Source of the DNA: Bifidobacterium sp. ESL0682
GTDB lineage: Bacteria > Actinomycetota > Actinomycetes > Actinomycetales > Bifidobacteriaceae
Reading direction: 5' to 3'
Assembly: GCF_029392815.1 (NCBI RefSeq)
Contig: NZ_CP113942.1
Span: forward strand, 868,001-932,000
DNA: 64,000 nucleotides
Notes under the pieces: model-generated
The model's database searches: none
What the model was told of the DNA's origin: nothing
What the model saw: the letters and a program-made list of their open reading frames with translations, nothing else
Shown: one piece after another, positions 18,719 to 27,876 of the stretch
Layout: the number at the start of each line of letters is the position of its first letter
Position numbering within the stretch: the stretch's first letter is position 1
Position numbers and translations under genes: made by a program

Positions 18719-19158
18719 TTATGCTCCTGTACTCCTGTACACATTGTGTGCGATTGATTATTTTCTTCAGGCGCAAACCCTTGATATTATTGATGTTCAG
18801 GGTTCGTGCCCAATCGATGTTTACTTTACGTGGCGACTCAGACTTTTGGACGTTTTTTTGCTTCTATGTGTACTTCTGAGATATTTTTGTTGGATAATGT
18901 TGTATTCTACAAAAAATATGTTAGATTTCCGCACGTGAAAAAACGACTTATAAACGTTGCAATTGAGCCATAAACTCCGTTGTATCAACGCTTAGCGATG
19001 TTCGATTCACAGAAAATTCACGCGGCGTGTTGTTTTTTGTGATGTTGTTTTTTGTTTGTTCTGATATTGTTCAGGAAACACTTGATTTTGTCGCCTTGGG
19101 CCACGAGAATGGACACTACTTTATTAGTTTATACCGCCAATATACATAGGGAGAATCC
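18719..19158. other. xfp-guaA divergent intergenic region
   Basis: About 440 AT-rich bases with no gene. A credible guaA promoter is at 19082-19110 and its ribosome site GGGAGA is at about 19150. On the xfp side, TTGTATTCTACAA (18900-18912) is a short palindrome containing a -10-like TAGAAT on the minus strand. This length and base composition suit a strong regulated promoter for an abundant enzyme, but I cannot identify an operator. Confidence 0.5.
19082..19110 (+). promoter_or_regulatory. candidate guaA promoter
   Basis: TTGATT (19082-19087), a 17-base spacer, and GAGAAT (19105-19110) form a housekeeping-type -35/-10 pair, about 48 bases before the guaA ATG. Confidence 0.5.
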
Positions 19159-20721
19159 ATGGCAAAAGGTCCAGTGCTTGTCGTTGACTTCGGCGCGCAA
19201 TACGCCCAGCTAATCGCACGGCGCGTGCGCGAGGCACATGTCTATTCTGAATTGGTGCCGCATTCCATGCCGGTGGATGAGATGTTGGCCAAGGATCCGA
19301 AGGCTATCATCCTCTCGGGCGGTCCTGCTTCTGTCTATGAGCCGGGTGCTCCCGACATCGACAAGAAGATTTTCGAGGCCGGGGTGCCGGTTCTGGGCAT
19401 CTGCTACGGCTTCCAGGTCATGGCCAACGAGCTGGGTGGCAAGGTTGACAAGGCCGCGCTCGGGGAATACGGCAAGACCGAAGCCGTGATCGACGATGCT
19501 GAGGGCGTGCTCGCTGGTTCGCCGACCGAACAGACCACGTGGATGAGCCATGGTGTCGCCGTTGAGGAGGCACCGGAAGGCTTCAAAGTGCTGGCGCACA
19601 CCGAAGGTGCTCCTGTGGCTGCAATGGAAGACGAGTCTCGCAAGCTTTATGGTGTTCAGTGGCATCCTGAAGTCAAGCATACCCCGCTTGGCAACGAACT
19701 GTTCTCCACGTTCCTGCACAAGTGCGCCGGTTTGCCCAGTGATTGGGACGCCGACAGCATCATCGACACGCAGGTGGAGAAGATTCGCGAAGAGGTCGGC
19801 GATGCCGAGGTCATCTGCGGACTATCGGGCGGTGTCGATTCCGCCGTTGCGGCGACCTTGGTGCATAAGGCCATTGGCGACCAGCTCACCTGCGTCTTCG
19901 TCGACCACGGCATGCTGCGCAAGGGTGAGGCCGAGCAGGTCCGCCACGATTTCGTCGATGCCACTGGCATCAAGCTGATCGAAGTCGATGCCTCCGAAGA
20001 GTTCCTGACGGCGCTGAAAGGCGTTACCGAGCCGGAACGCAAGCGCAAGATCATCGGTGAGAAATTCATCCGCACTTTCGAGAAGGCGCAAAAGCAGGTC
20101 TTGGAAGAGGCCGGTGCCCGTGGCAAGGAAGTCAAGTTCCTGGTCCAGGGCACGCTCTACCCGGACGTCGTCGAATCCGGCGGCGGGGACGGTGCGGCCA
20201 ATATCAAGTCGCACCACAATGTTGGTGGTCTGCCCGATGACGTCAAGTTCAAGCTCATCGAGCCGCTGCGCAGCCTCTTCAAAGATGAGGTGCGTGCCAT
20301 CGGCACCAAGCTCGGCCTGCCTGACAACATCGTGTGGCGCCAGCCGTTCCCGGGCCCGGGCTTGGGCATCCGCATCATCGGCGAAGTCACCAAGGAACGT
20401 CTTGACCTGTTGCGTGAGGCCGATGCCATCGCCCGTGAGGAGATGACCAAGGCAGGTCTCGACCGCGACATCTGGCAGTGCCCTGTGGTGCTGCTCGCCA
20501 ACGTCCATTCCGTGGGCGTACAGGGTGACGAACGTACCTATGGCTCGCCGATTGTGCTGCGCCCGATTTCTTCGGATGACGCGATGACCGCCGACTGGTA
20601 CCGTCTGCCTTACGATGTGCTGGCCACGATTTCCACGCGTATCACGAACGAATGCCGCGGCATCAACCGCGTGGTGCTTGATTGCACCTCCAAGCCGCCG
20701 GCCACCATCGAATGGGAGTGA
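19159..20721 (+). CDS. guaA: GMP synthase (glutamine-hydrolysing)
   Basis: Converts XMP, glutamine and ATP to GMP in purine synthesis. 520 residues. The N-terminal class I amidotransferase domain holds the nucleophile Cys in [18 protein letters not shown] and the His/Glu pair in [11 protein letters not shown]. The ATP-pyrophosphatase PP-loop is [17 protein letters not shown]. The C-terminal dimerisation domain ends [18 protein letters not shown], the family terminus. GGGAGAATCC precedes the ATG. It is monocistronic, with a terminator 44 bases after the stop. Confidence 0.97.
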   Translation: MAKGPVLVVDFGAQYAQLIARRVREAHVYSELVPHSMPVDEMLAKDPKAIILSGGPASVYEPGAPDIDKKIFEAGVPVLGICYGFQVMANELGGKVDKAALGEYGKTEAVIDDAEGVLAGSPTEQTTWMSHGVAVEEAPEGFKVLAHTEGAPVAAMEDESRKLYGVQWHPEVKHTPLGNELFSTFLHKCAGLPSDWDADSIIDTQVEKIREEVGDAEVICGLSGGVDSAVAATLVHKAIGDQLTCVFVDHGMLRKGEAEQVRHDFVDATGIKLIEVDASEEFLTALKGVTEPERKRKIIGEKFIRTFEKAQKQVLEEAGARGKEVKFLVQGTLYPDVVESGGGDGAANIKSHHNVGGLPDDVKFKLIEPLRSLFKDEVRAIGTKLGLPDNIVWRQPFPGPGLGIRIIGEVTKERLDLLREADAIAREEMTKAGLDRDIWQCPVVLLANVHSVGVQGDERTYGSPIVLRPISSDDAMTADWYRLPYDVLATISTRITNECRGINRVVLDCTSKPPATIEWE

Positions 20722-20764
20722 CGGCAGCGCAATCTCGCCGACATATCTAAAGGGTGGCGAATCC

Positions 20765-20805
20765 AAGGCGGCGTCTCAGCTAGAAACTGAGGCGCCGCCT
20801 TTTAT
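20765..20805 (+). terminator. guaA terminator
   Basis: Arms AAGGCGGCGTCTCAG (20765-20779) and CTGAGGCGCCGCCTT (20787-20801), then TTTAT. A 15-bp stem with one mismatch. Confidence 0.9.
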
Positions 20806-21009
20806 GTTGATGAGCGAGGGTCAAATTCGATGTTGTCGTGTGGAACATGGTGTTGCGATTGGGGCCTATGAAACGGCTGGCAGACACCAGTTGTGCGACG
20901 AATCTCATAGCTTCTGCGCGCTCACATTGCTAAAATAGATTATTTGGGTTCAAAAGTGTCAGTATTGGCATATCGAACTTTTATACATCCTATGGAAAGG
21001 AACGGTTAG

Positions 21010-22215
21010 GTGAGCAAGGGCAAACGTACATGGCTGATAGTGCTGGGTCTGGTATTGGCAGGGGCCAATCTGCGTCTTCCCATCACGATGATGCCGCCGA
21101 TTCTGCCGGAGCTTGAAGCGCAGATCGGTCTGCCTTCCGCATTGGCGGGTCTGCTGACCACGATTCCGCTGCTGGCCTTTGCTGTCGCTTCGCCGTTCAT
21201 GGGCAAGGCAGGTGCCAAACACGGTAACGGCACTGTTTTGTGCATGTCTTTGGCTGTGCTGTGCATCGGCAGTTATTTCCGTATCGTGCCTTCGACAGCG
21301 GCGCTCTTGATTGGTACAGTGGCTGTCGGTATCGGTATCGCTGGAGGCAATGTGCTGCTGCCGGCTGTTATCAAAGAATCGTTTCCTGACAGTACCGCAT
21401 CAAAAACGACCCTGTATACCACGACCATGGGTTTGGTGGCCTCATTGGGCACAGCGACTTCGGGGGTAATTGCCTCGCATGTAAGTGTTCGAGGCAGCAT
21501 GGGGCTGTTCTCGCTGGTAGGCCCGGTTGCGCTGGTGGTTTGGCTTGTCATCGTGATGGTTTCGAGGAATTCGAAACAGGCCGGCAAAGGGCTGAAGAAC
21601 GCGGCGGATCGTCCGATGATGGATAAAAGCCCATGGCGCTCGCCGTTGGCATGGGTCATTTTGTTGTATTTTGGCCTTCAGTCCATCCTCTATTATTCAT
21701 TGGTGACTTGGCTGCCGGCCATGCTCAAAGCCGTGGGATTCAGCGCGGTGGCCGCCGGAAATCTGGCGACGTTGTTCCAGTTGTGTGGTCTGCCGCTGAC
21801 GTTGTTGACACCGACACTTGCCGAGCGTCGGCACGGTCTAGCGATTGTCAACGTCATCGTCGGTGCTGGATTCGGCGTCGGCTTACTTGGACTGATGCTT
21901 TCCGGATCAAATATGGCGGTCGTCGTCGTTGCGATTGTGCTGATGGGGTTTGCCACGGCCGCGGCATTCAGCATCTGCGTGGTCTTCTTCCAGAAAAGGA
22001 CCTCGTCGGCCGATGATACGGCCCGGCTTTCCGGCATGGCGCAGTCGGGTGGCTATATCATCGCAGCCATCGGCCCGGTCGCCTTTGGCGCACTGAATGG
22101 TGTCGTGGGCTCATGGATGCCGGTGAAACTGCTCATGATTGCCATTACTGCAGTATTGTTCGTCGCCGGTGTCGTCATCATCCGTCATCATGATATTTAC
22201 GAGGGATTAGACTAG
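21010..22215 (+). CDS. MFS transporter, CynX/NimT-like
   Basis: 401-residue major facilitator protein with about 12 hydrophobic segments in two halves and a cytoplasmic loop near 195-210 (RNSKQAGKGLKNAADRPMM). The opening LIVLGLVLAGANLRLPITMM resembles the CynX/NimT group (cyanate, 2-nitroimidazole and related anion transporters), where that first-helix region is conserved. The start is GTG at 21010 with GGAAAGGA upstream. The substrate cannot be told from sequence. The aldo/keto reductase begins 34 bases later on the same strand and may share its transcript. Confidence 0.8.
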   Translation: MSKGKRTWLIVLGLVLAGANLRLPITMMPPILPELEAQIGLPSALAGLLTTIPLLAFAVASPFMGKAGAKHGNGTVLCMSLAVLCIGSYFRIVPSTAALLIGTVAVGIGIAGGNVLLPAVIKESFPDSTASKTTLYTTTMGLVASLGTATSGVIASHVSVRGSMGLFSLVGPVALVVWLVIVMVSRNSKQAGKGLKNAADRPMMDKSPWRSPLAWVILLYFGLQSILYYSLVTWLPAMLKAVGFSAVAAGNLATLFQLCGLPLTLLTPTLAERRHGLAIVNVIVGAGFGVGLLGLMLSGSNMAVVVVAIVLMGFATAAAFSICVVFFQKRTSSADDTARLSGMAQSGGYIIAAIGPVAFGALNGVVGSWMPVKLLMIAITAVLFVAGVVIIRHHDIYEGLD

Positions 22216-22249
22216 ATGTGTTACACCTCAATGTGAAAGGCTTGAACCA

Positions 22250-23098
22250 ATGACGATTCTTACTGATACCTATACCCTGAATAACGGCGTGCGCATTCCG
22301 AAGATCGGATTCGGCACCTGGCAGATTCCCGATGGGGAAGTGGCCTATGATTCGGTGCGTATGGCACTTGAATCCGGCTACCGACATGTTGACACGGCTT
22401 ATGTCTATGGCAACGAACGCAGTGTCGGACGCGCCATCCGCGAGTCGGGGATTGACCGTGACGAGATTTTCGTGACTTCGAAACTCCCGGCAGAGGTGAA
22501 GCAGGCGGATGAAGTGTTGCCGCATTTCGAGCAGACCATGGAGAATCTTGGTCTCGATACGCTCGATCTTTACCTGATTCATGCGCCTTGGCCTTGGAAC
22601 CACGCCGGCACGATGCGCATGGACGATGAGAATCTGGCCGTATGGGGCGAGATGGAGAAGCTTTACCGTTCCGGTCGCGTTCGCGCCATCGGTGTGTCGA
22701 ATTTTGACGACCATGATCTGAAGAACATCCTTGACCATTGCGAAGTGACACCTGCTGCCAATCAGATGCAGTATTATATCGGCGCCACTGAGCCAAGAAA
22801 CCGCACGTTCTCACAGTCTCATGGTTTGCTGATTGAAGCCTATTCGCCGCTGGCTACTGGCGGGTTGCTCAGTAATCCTGAACTGCAAGCAATGGCTGAA
22901 AAGTATGGGGTTTCCACCGCTCAGTTGGCAATCAGATTCTGCCTGCAGAATGGTGTGCTTCCGCTGCCCAAGGCGACGCATCGCGAACATATTGAGGCCA
23001 ACGCACAAGTTGATTTCACCATTGAGAACGCTGACATGACCACGTTAAACGGGTTTGCTGACCAAGACCCTGACAGGCACAATCCCAGCCAGCGCTGA
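22250..23098 (+). CDS. aldo/keto reductase, 2,5-diketo-D-gluconate reductase type
   Basis: 282-residue NADPH-dependent reductase with a TIM-barrel fold. Visible family elements are IPKIGFGTWQIPDG, the catalytic Asp and Tyr in RHVDTAYVYGNERSVGRAIR, Lys in FVTSKLP, His in LDLYLIHAPWPWN, GVSNFDDHDL, and the cofactor end LPLPKATHREHIEANAQ. Substrates of this AKR5-like group are small aldehydes and ketones, and the true one is unknown. It follows the MFS transporter and precedes a terminator. Confidence 0.88.
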   Translation: MTILTDTYTLNNGVRIPKIGFGTWQIPDGEVAYDSVRMALESGYRHVDTAYVYGNERSVGRAIRESGIDRDEIFVTSKLPAEVKQADEVLPHFEQTMENLGLDTLDLYLIHAPWPWNHAGTMRMDDENLAVWGEMEKLYRSGRVRAIGVSNFDDHDLKNILDHCEVTPAANQMQYYIGATEPRNRTFSQSHGLLIEAYSPLATGGLLSNPELQAMAEKYGVSTAQLAIRFCLQNGVLPLPKATHREHIEANAQVDFTIENADMTTLNGFADQDPDRHNPSQR

Positions 23099-23134
23099 GT
23101 GCTCGGCAATGCTATATGTATCTAGTCTCAATCA

Positions 23135-23175
23135 CGAACGCCGGAACCATCGATGAGGGATAGTTCCGGCGTTCG
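23135..23175. terminator. terminator after the aldo/keto reductase
   Basis: Perfect 13-bp arms CGAACGCCGGAAC (23135-23147) and GTTCCGGCGTTCG (23163-23175) around a 15-base loop. It lies between convergent genes. No strong T tract follows. Confidence 0.8.
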
Positions 23176-23228
23176 CAAATTCAAGTCAATAAAAGGCGTT
23201 ACCTTGATGACTTAATAACCTTAGTGTT

Positions 23229-23573
23229 TCACGGTTGAATCGTCTCAAGCAGCGCTTTGATTTCCGTATTTCGGCGTGTGACGTCCATGTCCTTGTTCTG
23301 GAACAGTTCAAGAATCTGACGAGTGGTGGCAAGGGTGTCTTCGTCACGGTCGGCGGCGTCGGTGAACGTGGCGATGTTGAGGAAGGACTCGATGGAATGA
23401 GGATCATTTTCCTGAACAGCCCTTTGGATAAGTCCTCTGACCATCAGCTTGAAGTTGCGAGAGCTTTTCTGATTGGCCCTGCGACGTTCGAAATACGGCA
23501 GGAACAGAGCGACCAACACTGCCGCGGTCTCTGCAACTGCAGTGGCCCATTCCGCGATTGATCCGATTTCCAT
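23229..23573 (-). CDS. small membrane-anchored protein of unknown function
   Basis: 114 residues starting MEIGSIAEWATAVAETAAVL, with one hydrophobic helix at about 9-28 (ATAVAETAAVLVALFLPYF) followed by the basic stretch ERRRANQKSSRNF and a soluble, charged C-terminal part. AGAAGG lies 10 bases before the ATG at 23573; a longer frame upstream has no such support. The layout (short anchor, basic junction, cytoplasmic tail) recalls small phage- or plasmid-type proteins often left as hypothetical, but no family is recognised. Confidence 0.55.
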   Translation of the reverse strand: MEIGSIAEWATAVAETAAVLVALFLPYFERRRANQKSSRNFKLMVRGLIQRAVQENDPHSIESFLNIATFTDAADRDEDTLATTRQILELFQNKDMDVTRRNTEIKALLETIQP

Positions 23574-23771
23574 GATAGATAGCCTTCTTTTGTCGAGATA
23601 TCGAAACGTAATGAAGTGTTGCACTGTTATCGGACAAGGTGGGGAACGTCTGTATTGAATCTCATCGGGGAAGAAGTGCAATGATGAATATTCGCAATCG
23701 GTAATGCCGTGAACACAAAAGCGTGGTTAAAATATATGAGTAAGCATTCTTATTTCAAGGAAGGAATCAAT

Positions 23772-24944
23772 ATGGACGAGAAAGAAGCCATGGACCTGCT
23801 GCGCAAGTTCGTCGGACTCCATACCGAAAACGGCAACGAGAAGGTCGTCGCCGATGAAATCAAGGCGATTTTCGACAAGGCGGGCATTCCCTGCAAGGTG
23901 ATTCCGCTCGAGGAAGACCCGACCCGCGCCAACCTCGTCGCCGAACTTGGCCACGGAGAGCCGGTTCTCGGCATCACCGGTCATATGGACACGGTTTCGG
24001 CACAGCAGGAAGGCTGGAAGACCGATCCGTTCGAGGTCACCGAAGACGGCGATCTGGTCTACGGTCGTGGCGTGACCGATATGAAGGCCGGTCTTGCCGC
24101 CATGGTCTTTGCCATGCTCAATCTGAAAAAGCATGAGGATCAGATGCACGGCACCGTGCGTTTCCTGGTCACCGCCGGTGAAGAGGTCGGTATGCCGGGC
24201 GCCACTGCCATGCAGGCTCAAGGCTATATGGAGGGCGTCGAGGCGCTGCTGGTCGGCGAACCTTCCGGCTACAACATCGTCTACGCCACCAAGGGCGAGC
24301 TCAACCTCAACATCGATATGAAGGGCAAGGCTGCGCACAGCTCGACTCCGGCCCTCGGCATCAACGCCGTGGAGAACCTGCTCGAGTTCCTCGACGTCAT
24401 CTCCAAGCGCATCAAGGCCGCCGCTGCAGGCAAGAGCAACCCGGACCTCGGCGACACCGTCTACAACATCGACGTCATCCGCGGCGGCCAGCAGGTCAAC
24501 GCGATTCCCGAATCGGCCAGCGCCGAAATCAACATCCGCATCATCCCCGAATTCAGCAACAAGGAGATCCTCGCGATTCTCGACGAGGAAGTGGATAAGT
24601 TCAACAAGAGCCACAAGGCGACCGTTTCCTACACGGTGGGCATGGATATCATCCCGGTCATCGGACCCAAGGACGCCAAGCTTGTCGACATCGTCAAGTC
24701 GGTGGGTGAACGCCATTTGAAGGAACAGGGCAAGTCTGCCGAGATTCCGATGTTTGGCGTTTCCGGCGGCACCGACGGCAGCGTGCTGCTGCTCGACAGC
24801 CCCAAGGACACGGCCTACGTGATGTTCGGACCGGGCAACGACACGATGCATTGCGTCAACGAGAGCCTGCCGAAGGCGATGTACCTCGACTTCATCGGCA
24901 TTTATCAGGAGATCATCGACGAGTACATGGGCATCGAAAAGTAG
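23772..24944 (+). CDS. M20 family metallopeptidase (ArgE/DapE-type deacylase)
   Basis: 390-residue zinc amidohydrolase. The first metal His is in GITGHMDTVSAQQ, the bridging Asp in YGRGVTDMKAGLAAM, the general base and metal Glu in TAGEEVGMPGA, and the distal metal His in PGNDTMHCVNESLP. The internal dimerisation domain carries GKAAHSSTPALGINA. AAGGAAGG before the ATG at 23772 sets the start, 21 codons inside a longer open frame. Related enzymes remove succinyl or acetyl groups in lysine or arginine synthesis, or cleave dipeptides. The exact substrate is open, so no gene symbol is given. Confidence 0.85.
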   Translation: MDEKEAMDLLRKFVGLHTENGNEKVVADEIKAIFDKAGIPCKVIPLEEDPTRANLVAELGHGEPVLGITGHMDTVSAQQEGWKTDPFEVTEDGDLVYGRGVTDMKAGLAAMVFAMLNLKKHEDQMHGTVRFLVTAGEEVGMPGATAMQAQGYMEGVEALLVGEPSGYNIVYATKGELNLNIDMKGKAAHSSTPALGINAVENLLEFLDVISKRIKAAAAGKSNPDLGDTVYNIDVIRGGQQVNAIPESASAEINIRIIPEFSNKEILAILDEEVDKFNKSHKATVSYTVGMDIIPVIGPKDAKLVDIVKSVGERHLKEQGKSAEIPMFGVSGGTDGSVLLLDSPKDTAYVMFGPGNDTMHCVNESLPKAMYLDFIGIYQEIIDEYMGIEK

Positions 24945-25011
24945 TTTCTGCCTGTGAACTTTGCTTTCGCTGGTCTTCCTGATTGGCTGAGACAAGGCGA
25001 ATAAAATTGAT

Positions 25012-25046
25012 AGGGCCTCACCGAATATGAATTTCGGTGAGGCCCT
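25012..25046. terminator. bidirectional terminator between the M20 peptidase and the purine permease
   Basis: Perfect 14-bp arms AGGGCCTCACCGAA (25012-25025) and TTCGGTGAGGCCCT (25033-25046) with a 7-base loop, between two converging genes. Confidence 0.88.
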
Positions 25047-25067
25047 GTTGTATTTGTATTGGTTTCT

Positions 25068-26624
25068 TTACTGGTTCTCTTCTTCGGAATCGGTATGCGT
25101 ATTGACCAGGAAATGTTCTTCGCTGGGCAGTGTGGCATTGAGGATGACTGCGACCACGAACGAAACGGCGATGCAGTTGGTGGCGAAGATCGATTGGAAC
25201 AGCTGCGGGAAGTGGGCGAAGATGCCGCCGACCTGCGTGAATCCGATGCCGATGGTCAACGAAAGCGCTGCGATGGTGGTGTTGCGCTGGCTGAAGCCCG
25301 CTTCGGCTATCATCTGGAAGCCGGAGAGGATGATATTGCCGAACATCATGATGGTGCAGCCGCCGAGCACGGCCTGGGGCATGGAGTTGAACAGCTGCGC
25401 CACGCCGGGAACAAAGCTGGCGAGGATGAGGATTAGACCGCCGGAGAGAATGACTTTGCGGTTGACCACCTTGGTGACGGCGACAAGGCCGATATTCTGG
25501 GCGAATGAGGTCAACGGCAGACAGCCGAACAATCCGGAAATCGTGGAGATAAGGCCGTCGCCGGCGATGGCTCCCGAAGTCTCCTTGTCGGTAGGCAGAC
25601 GGTTCAGACCGACCTGCGAAAGCGCTGCGGTGTCACCCAAAACCTCAACGGAAGAGACGACGTAAAGCAGAGCGAAGGAGATGATTGAACCGGCATCGAA
25701 AGTCGGGGTAAACGGCATGAAGTGGGGGACGCTCACGATTTGCAAATGTTGGAAGCCGGAGAAATCGACCTTGCCGAAGAAGATGGCGACGATATAGCCC
25801 ACAACGAGGCCGAAAAGGATGGACAGCTGTTTGATGGTGCCTTTCATCAACAATTGGAACGCGAGACAGGCGATCAGTGAGATAAGACCCAGCGTGAGGT
25901 TCTGCCAGCTGCCAAAGTCCTTGGCTCCGGCGCCGCCACCGAACGAGGAGGCGCCGGTGGAAAGCAGCGAGAACCCGATTGAGGTCACGACGATGGCGGA
26001 TACGATCGGTGGTACGTATTTCTTCCAAAATTGCGCCGTCAGGCCGAGAACCAGCTCAAGCAGGCCGCCAATGATGACGGCTCCGACGAGTGCCCCGTAA
26101 CCTTGTTTGCTGACGATGGCGGTGGCCGCAGCGACGTAGGTGAAGGAAATGCCGGTGACCATGGGCAGGCGGCTGCCGACGCGCCAGAGCGGATAGAGCT
26201 GCAAGCAGGTGCCGAGGCCGGCAACGAGCAGACCATTCTGGATGATCATCGCGGATTGTGCCGGCGTCAGGTGCGCCGCGCCCGTCACCAGGAAGATCGG
26301 GGCGAGGTTGGCGACGAACATGGCCATGACATGTTGCAGGCCGAAGGGGACACCGCGCCAGAAAGAGATCTGGCCGTTGAGGCTGGTCAGAGCCTCTTGG
26401 GTGCTGGGTCTGTGTCGAGACGAAGCGTTGGTCTGTGAACCGTTCTCGTTTCGTTTGCGCCAAGGCAGATGGGCAGACAGTCCGGAAGTCGGATTTTTGC
26501 CGGATTCGGCCTGCGCAGATGACGATGTCGGTGCGGTTTTTGCGGTAGCCGATTGCTCATCGTTTGATGGATTGATATTCGACGATTCTGCATCATTTTG
26601 GATGCTATGCTGATCAGTGCTCAA
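25068..26624 (-). CDS. xanthine/uracil permease (NCS2 family)
   Basis: Imports a nucleobase with protons across the membrane. The membrane core starts at GQISFWRGVPFGLQHVMAMF and has the expected 12-14 hydrophobic segments. The family signature FAQNIGLVAVTKVVNRKV, with the QNxG motif, is intact. The likeliest start is a TTG at 26624, which sits behind AGGAAAAGAGA. It gives 518 residues with an unusually long polar tail of about 85 residues. The frame is open further upstream but has no ribosome site. The gene downstream of which it lies is xpt, favouring xanthine or guanine as substrate, although a terminator separates them. Confidence 0.88.
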   Translation of the reverse strand: MSTDQHSIQNDAESSNINPSNDEQSATAKTAPTSSSAQAESGKNPTSGLSAHLPWRKRNENGSQTNASSRHRPSTQEALTSLNGQISFWRGVPFGLQHVMAMFVANLAPIFLVTGAAHLTPAQSAMIIQNGLLVAGLGTCLQLYPLWRVGSRLPMVTGISFTYVAAATAIVSKQGYGALVGAVIIGGLLELVLGLTAQFWKKYVPPIVSAIVVTSIGFSLLSTGASSFGGGAGAKDFGSWQNLTLGLISLIACLAFQLLMKGTIKQLSILFGLVVGYIVAIFFGKVDFSGFQHLQIVSVPHFMPFTPTFDAGSIISFALLYVVSSVEVLGDTAALSQVGLNRLPTDKETSGAIAGDGLISTISGLFGCLPLTSFAQNIGLVAVTKVVNRKVILSGGLILILASFVPGVAQLFNSMPQAVLGGCTIMMFGNIILSGFQMIAEAGFSQRNTTIAALSLTIGIGFTQVGGIFAHFPQLFQSIFATNCIAVSFVVAVILNATLPSEEHFLVNTHTDSEEENQ

Positions 26625-26845
26625 AGGGTCTCTTTTCCTGATGAAATTGAGATAGTGCTGATGTTGTGCATTGTACGCCTTGTGCAGGCAGCATGTTTTT
26701 AGGTGTTTCTTGATGATTCCGTCGTTGCTTTTCGACCAGAGAGGTACAGAATGGCAGACTTGGTTATTCGATATTAGCGCTCGATCGTTATGCGTGGCCA
26801 TTGCTCACGGCAATACGCAATGTGACTGGCGAAACGAATGACAGT
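26625..26845 (-). other. upstream region of the purine permease
   Basis: About 220 bases between the permease start and the xpt terminator. TACAAT read on the minus strand (26670-26675) is a possible -10. I looked for purine- and guanine-riboswitch cores and saw none. Confidence 0.35.
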
Positions 26846-26888
26846 AGTAGGGGCCACCTGGCTTGAATATTGTCAGGTGGCCCCTACT
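26846..26888 (-). terminator. xpt terminator
   Basis: Perfect 15-bp arms AGTAGGGGCCACCTG (26846-26860) and CAGGTGGCCCCTACT (26874-26888), 42 bases after the xpt stop on the minus strand. It uncouples xpt from the permease. Confidence 0.85.
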
Positions 26889-26929
26889 GATGAAGACTGC
26901 TGATTGAGTCTACAGCAACGATGGAATCA

Positions 26930-27508
26930 TCACTCGAACTCGATGGTGCCTTTGTCGCCATCCATGGATTCGACGATGGCGAGTGAGGCGACATCGTATC
27001 CGGCCTCGCGCAGTTCCTTGCCGCCGCGCTGGAAGCCTTTTTCGATGGCGATGCCGATGCCTTCAATAACGACCCCGGCTTCGTTGCAGATATCGATAAG
27101 GCCGTGCATGGCCTTGCCATTGGCGAGAAAATCGTCGATGAGCAGGACATGCTCGCCTTCGTTCAGGAAACGCTTGGAGACGATGACCGGGAATTCCTTC
27201 TGCTTGGTGTATGAATAGACGCGTGCGGTGTACTGGTCGCCATCGAGATTAATGGACTGGGTCTTCTTGGCGAAGACAACCGGAACGTTGCCGAAATGCT
27301 GCGCCACAATGCAGGCAATGCCGATGCCGCTGGCTTCGATAGTCAGGATTTTGTCGATCTTCTTGCCTTCGAAGATTCGTGCCCATTCCTCGCCCATGTG
27401 GTTGAAGAGCGTCACGTCGCACTGGTGATTGAGGAAGGCATCGACCTTGAGTACATCGCCCGGCTTAACAGTTCCGTCCCGACGAATCCTGTCTTCAAGT
27501 TCCTTCAT
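26930..27508 (-). CDS. xpt: xanthine phosphoribosyltransferase
   Basis: Salvages xanthine (and guanine) to the nucleotide using PRPP. 192 residues. The PRPP-binding motif is [18 protein letters not shown]. The upstream [19 protein letters not shown] and [16 protein letters not shown] are typical of Xpt. The start [12 protein letters not shown] at 27508 is behind GAGAGGACGAT; extra upstream codons in the open frame are not conserved. It is on the same strand as the NCS2 permease, which would supply its substrate. Confidence 0.92.
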   Translation of the reverse strand: MKELEDRIRRDGTVKPGDVLKVDAFLNHQCDVTLFNHMGEEWARIFEGKKIDKILTIEASGIGIACIVAQHFGNVPVVFAKKTQSINLDGDQYTARVYSYTKQKEFPVIVSKRFLNEGEHVLLIDDFLANGKAMHGLIDICNEAGVVIEGIGIAIEKGFQRGGKELREAGYDVASLAIVESMDGDKGTIEFE

Positions 27509-27876
27509 ATCGTCCTCTCGTTTCCGTCGGTAGGTTTCTAGCGATGCCCCTCGCAACGCGCATATATGGTCTACGAGCATAATATCTGGATTTGACGTTC
27601 TGAAAAGCTATTGGAAAGTAATAAAGATATATCTTTTTCGTTTACTCTTTAATGGCTCTACACAGAATAAAAGGCAATACTGGTTTTGATTCGATTTTGA
27701 CCAGGTATTTGTAATTTTCCAAGTTGCTGTTGGCAAGCTGACGGCGTTAACATGCTGATTCCTGTTGGTCTCACGTTATTCGATGACAACTCTTTGTGAT
27801 AGAAATGAAGTCTTATGACAGGCGGGTGAACTCGAATTGAGGCTCCCGTAAAACGGCTTTTTCGAAGGGAACAGGT
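27509..27876. other. xpt-pcrA divergent intergenic region
   Basis: About 370 bases with no convincing gene, the middle AT-rich (27590-27660). It should hold divergent promoters. AAGGGA before the pcrA GTG is the only element I can place with confidence. No riboswitch fold was recognised. Confidence 0.45.

Noticed and set aside
16211-18757. An 848-codon open frame opposite xfp, and similar long frames opposite sufB-sufD (55411-57261), pyrG (52292-53527), P1 (4046-5413) and the M20 gene (23727-24995)
   Set aside because: Each lies antisense to a well-supported gene with strong codon bias, and none shows a recognisable domain. They are codon-usage shadows.
26625-27876. A purine riboswitch controlling xpt or the NCS2 permease
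   Set aside because: I looked for the conserved junction and loop sequences on the coding strand of both leaders and did not find them.
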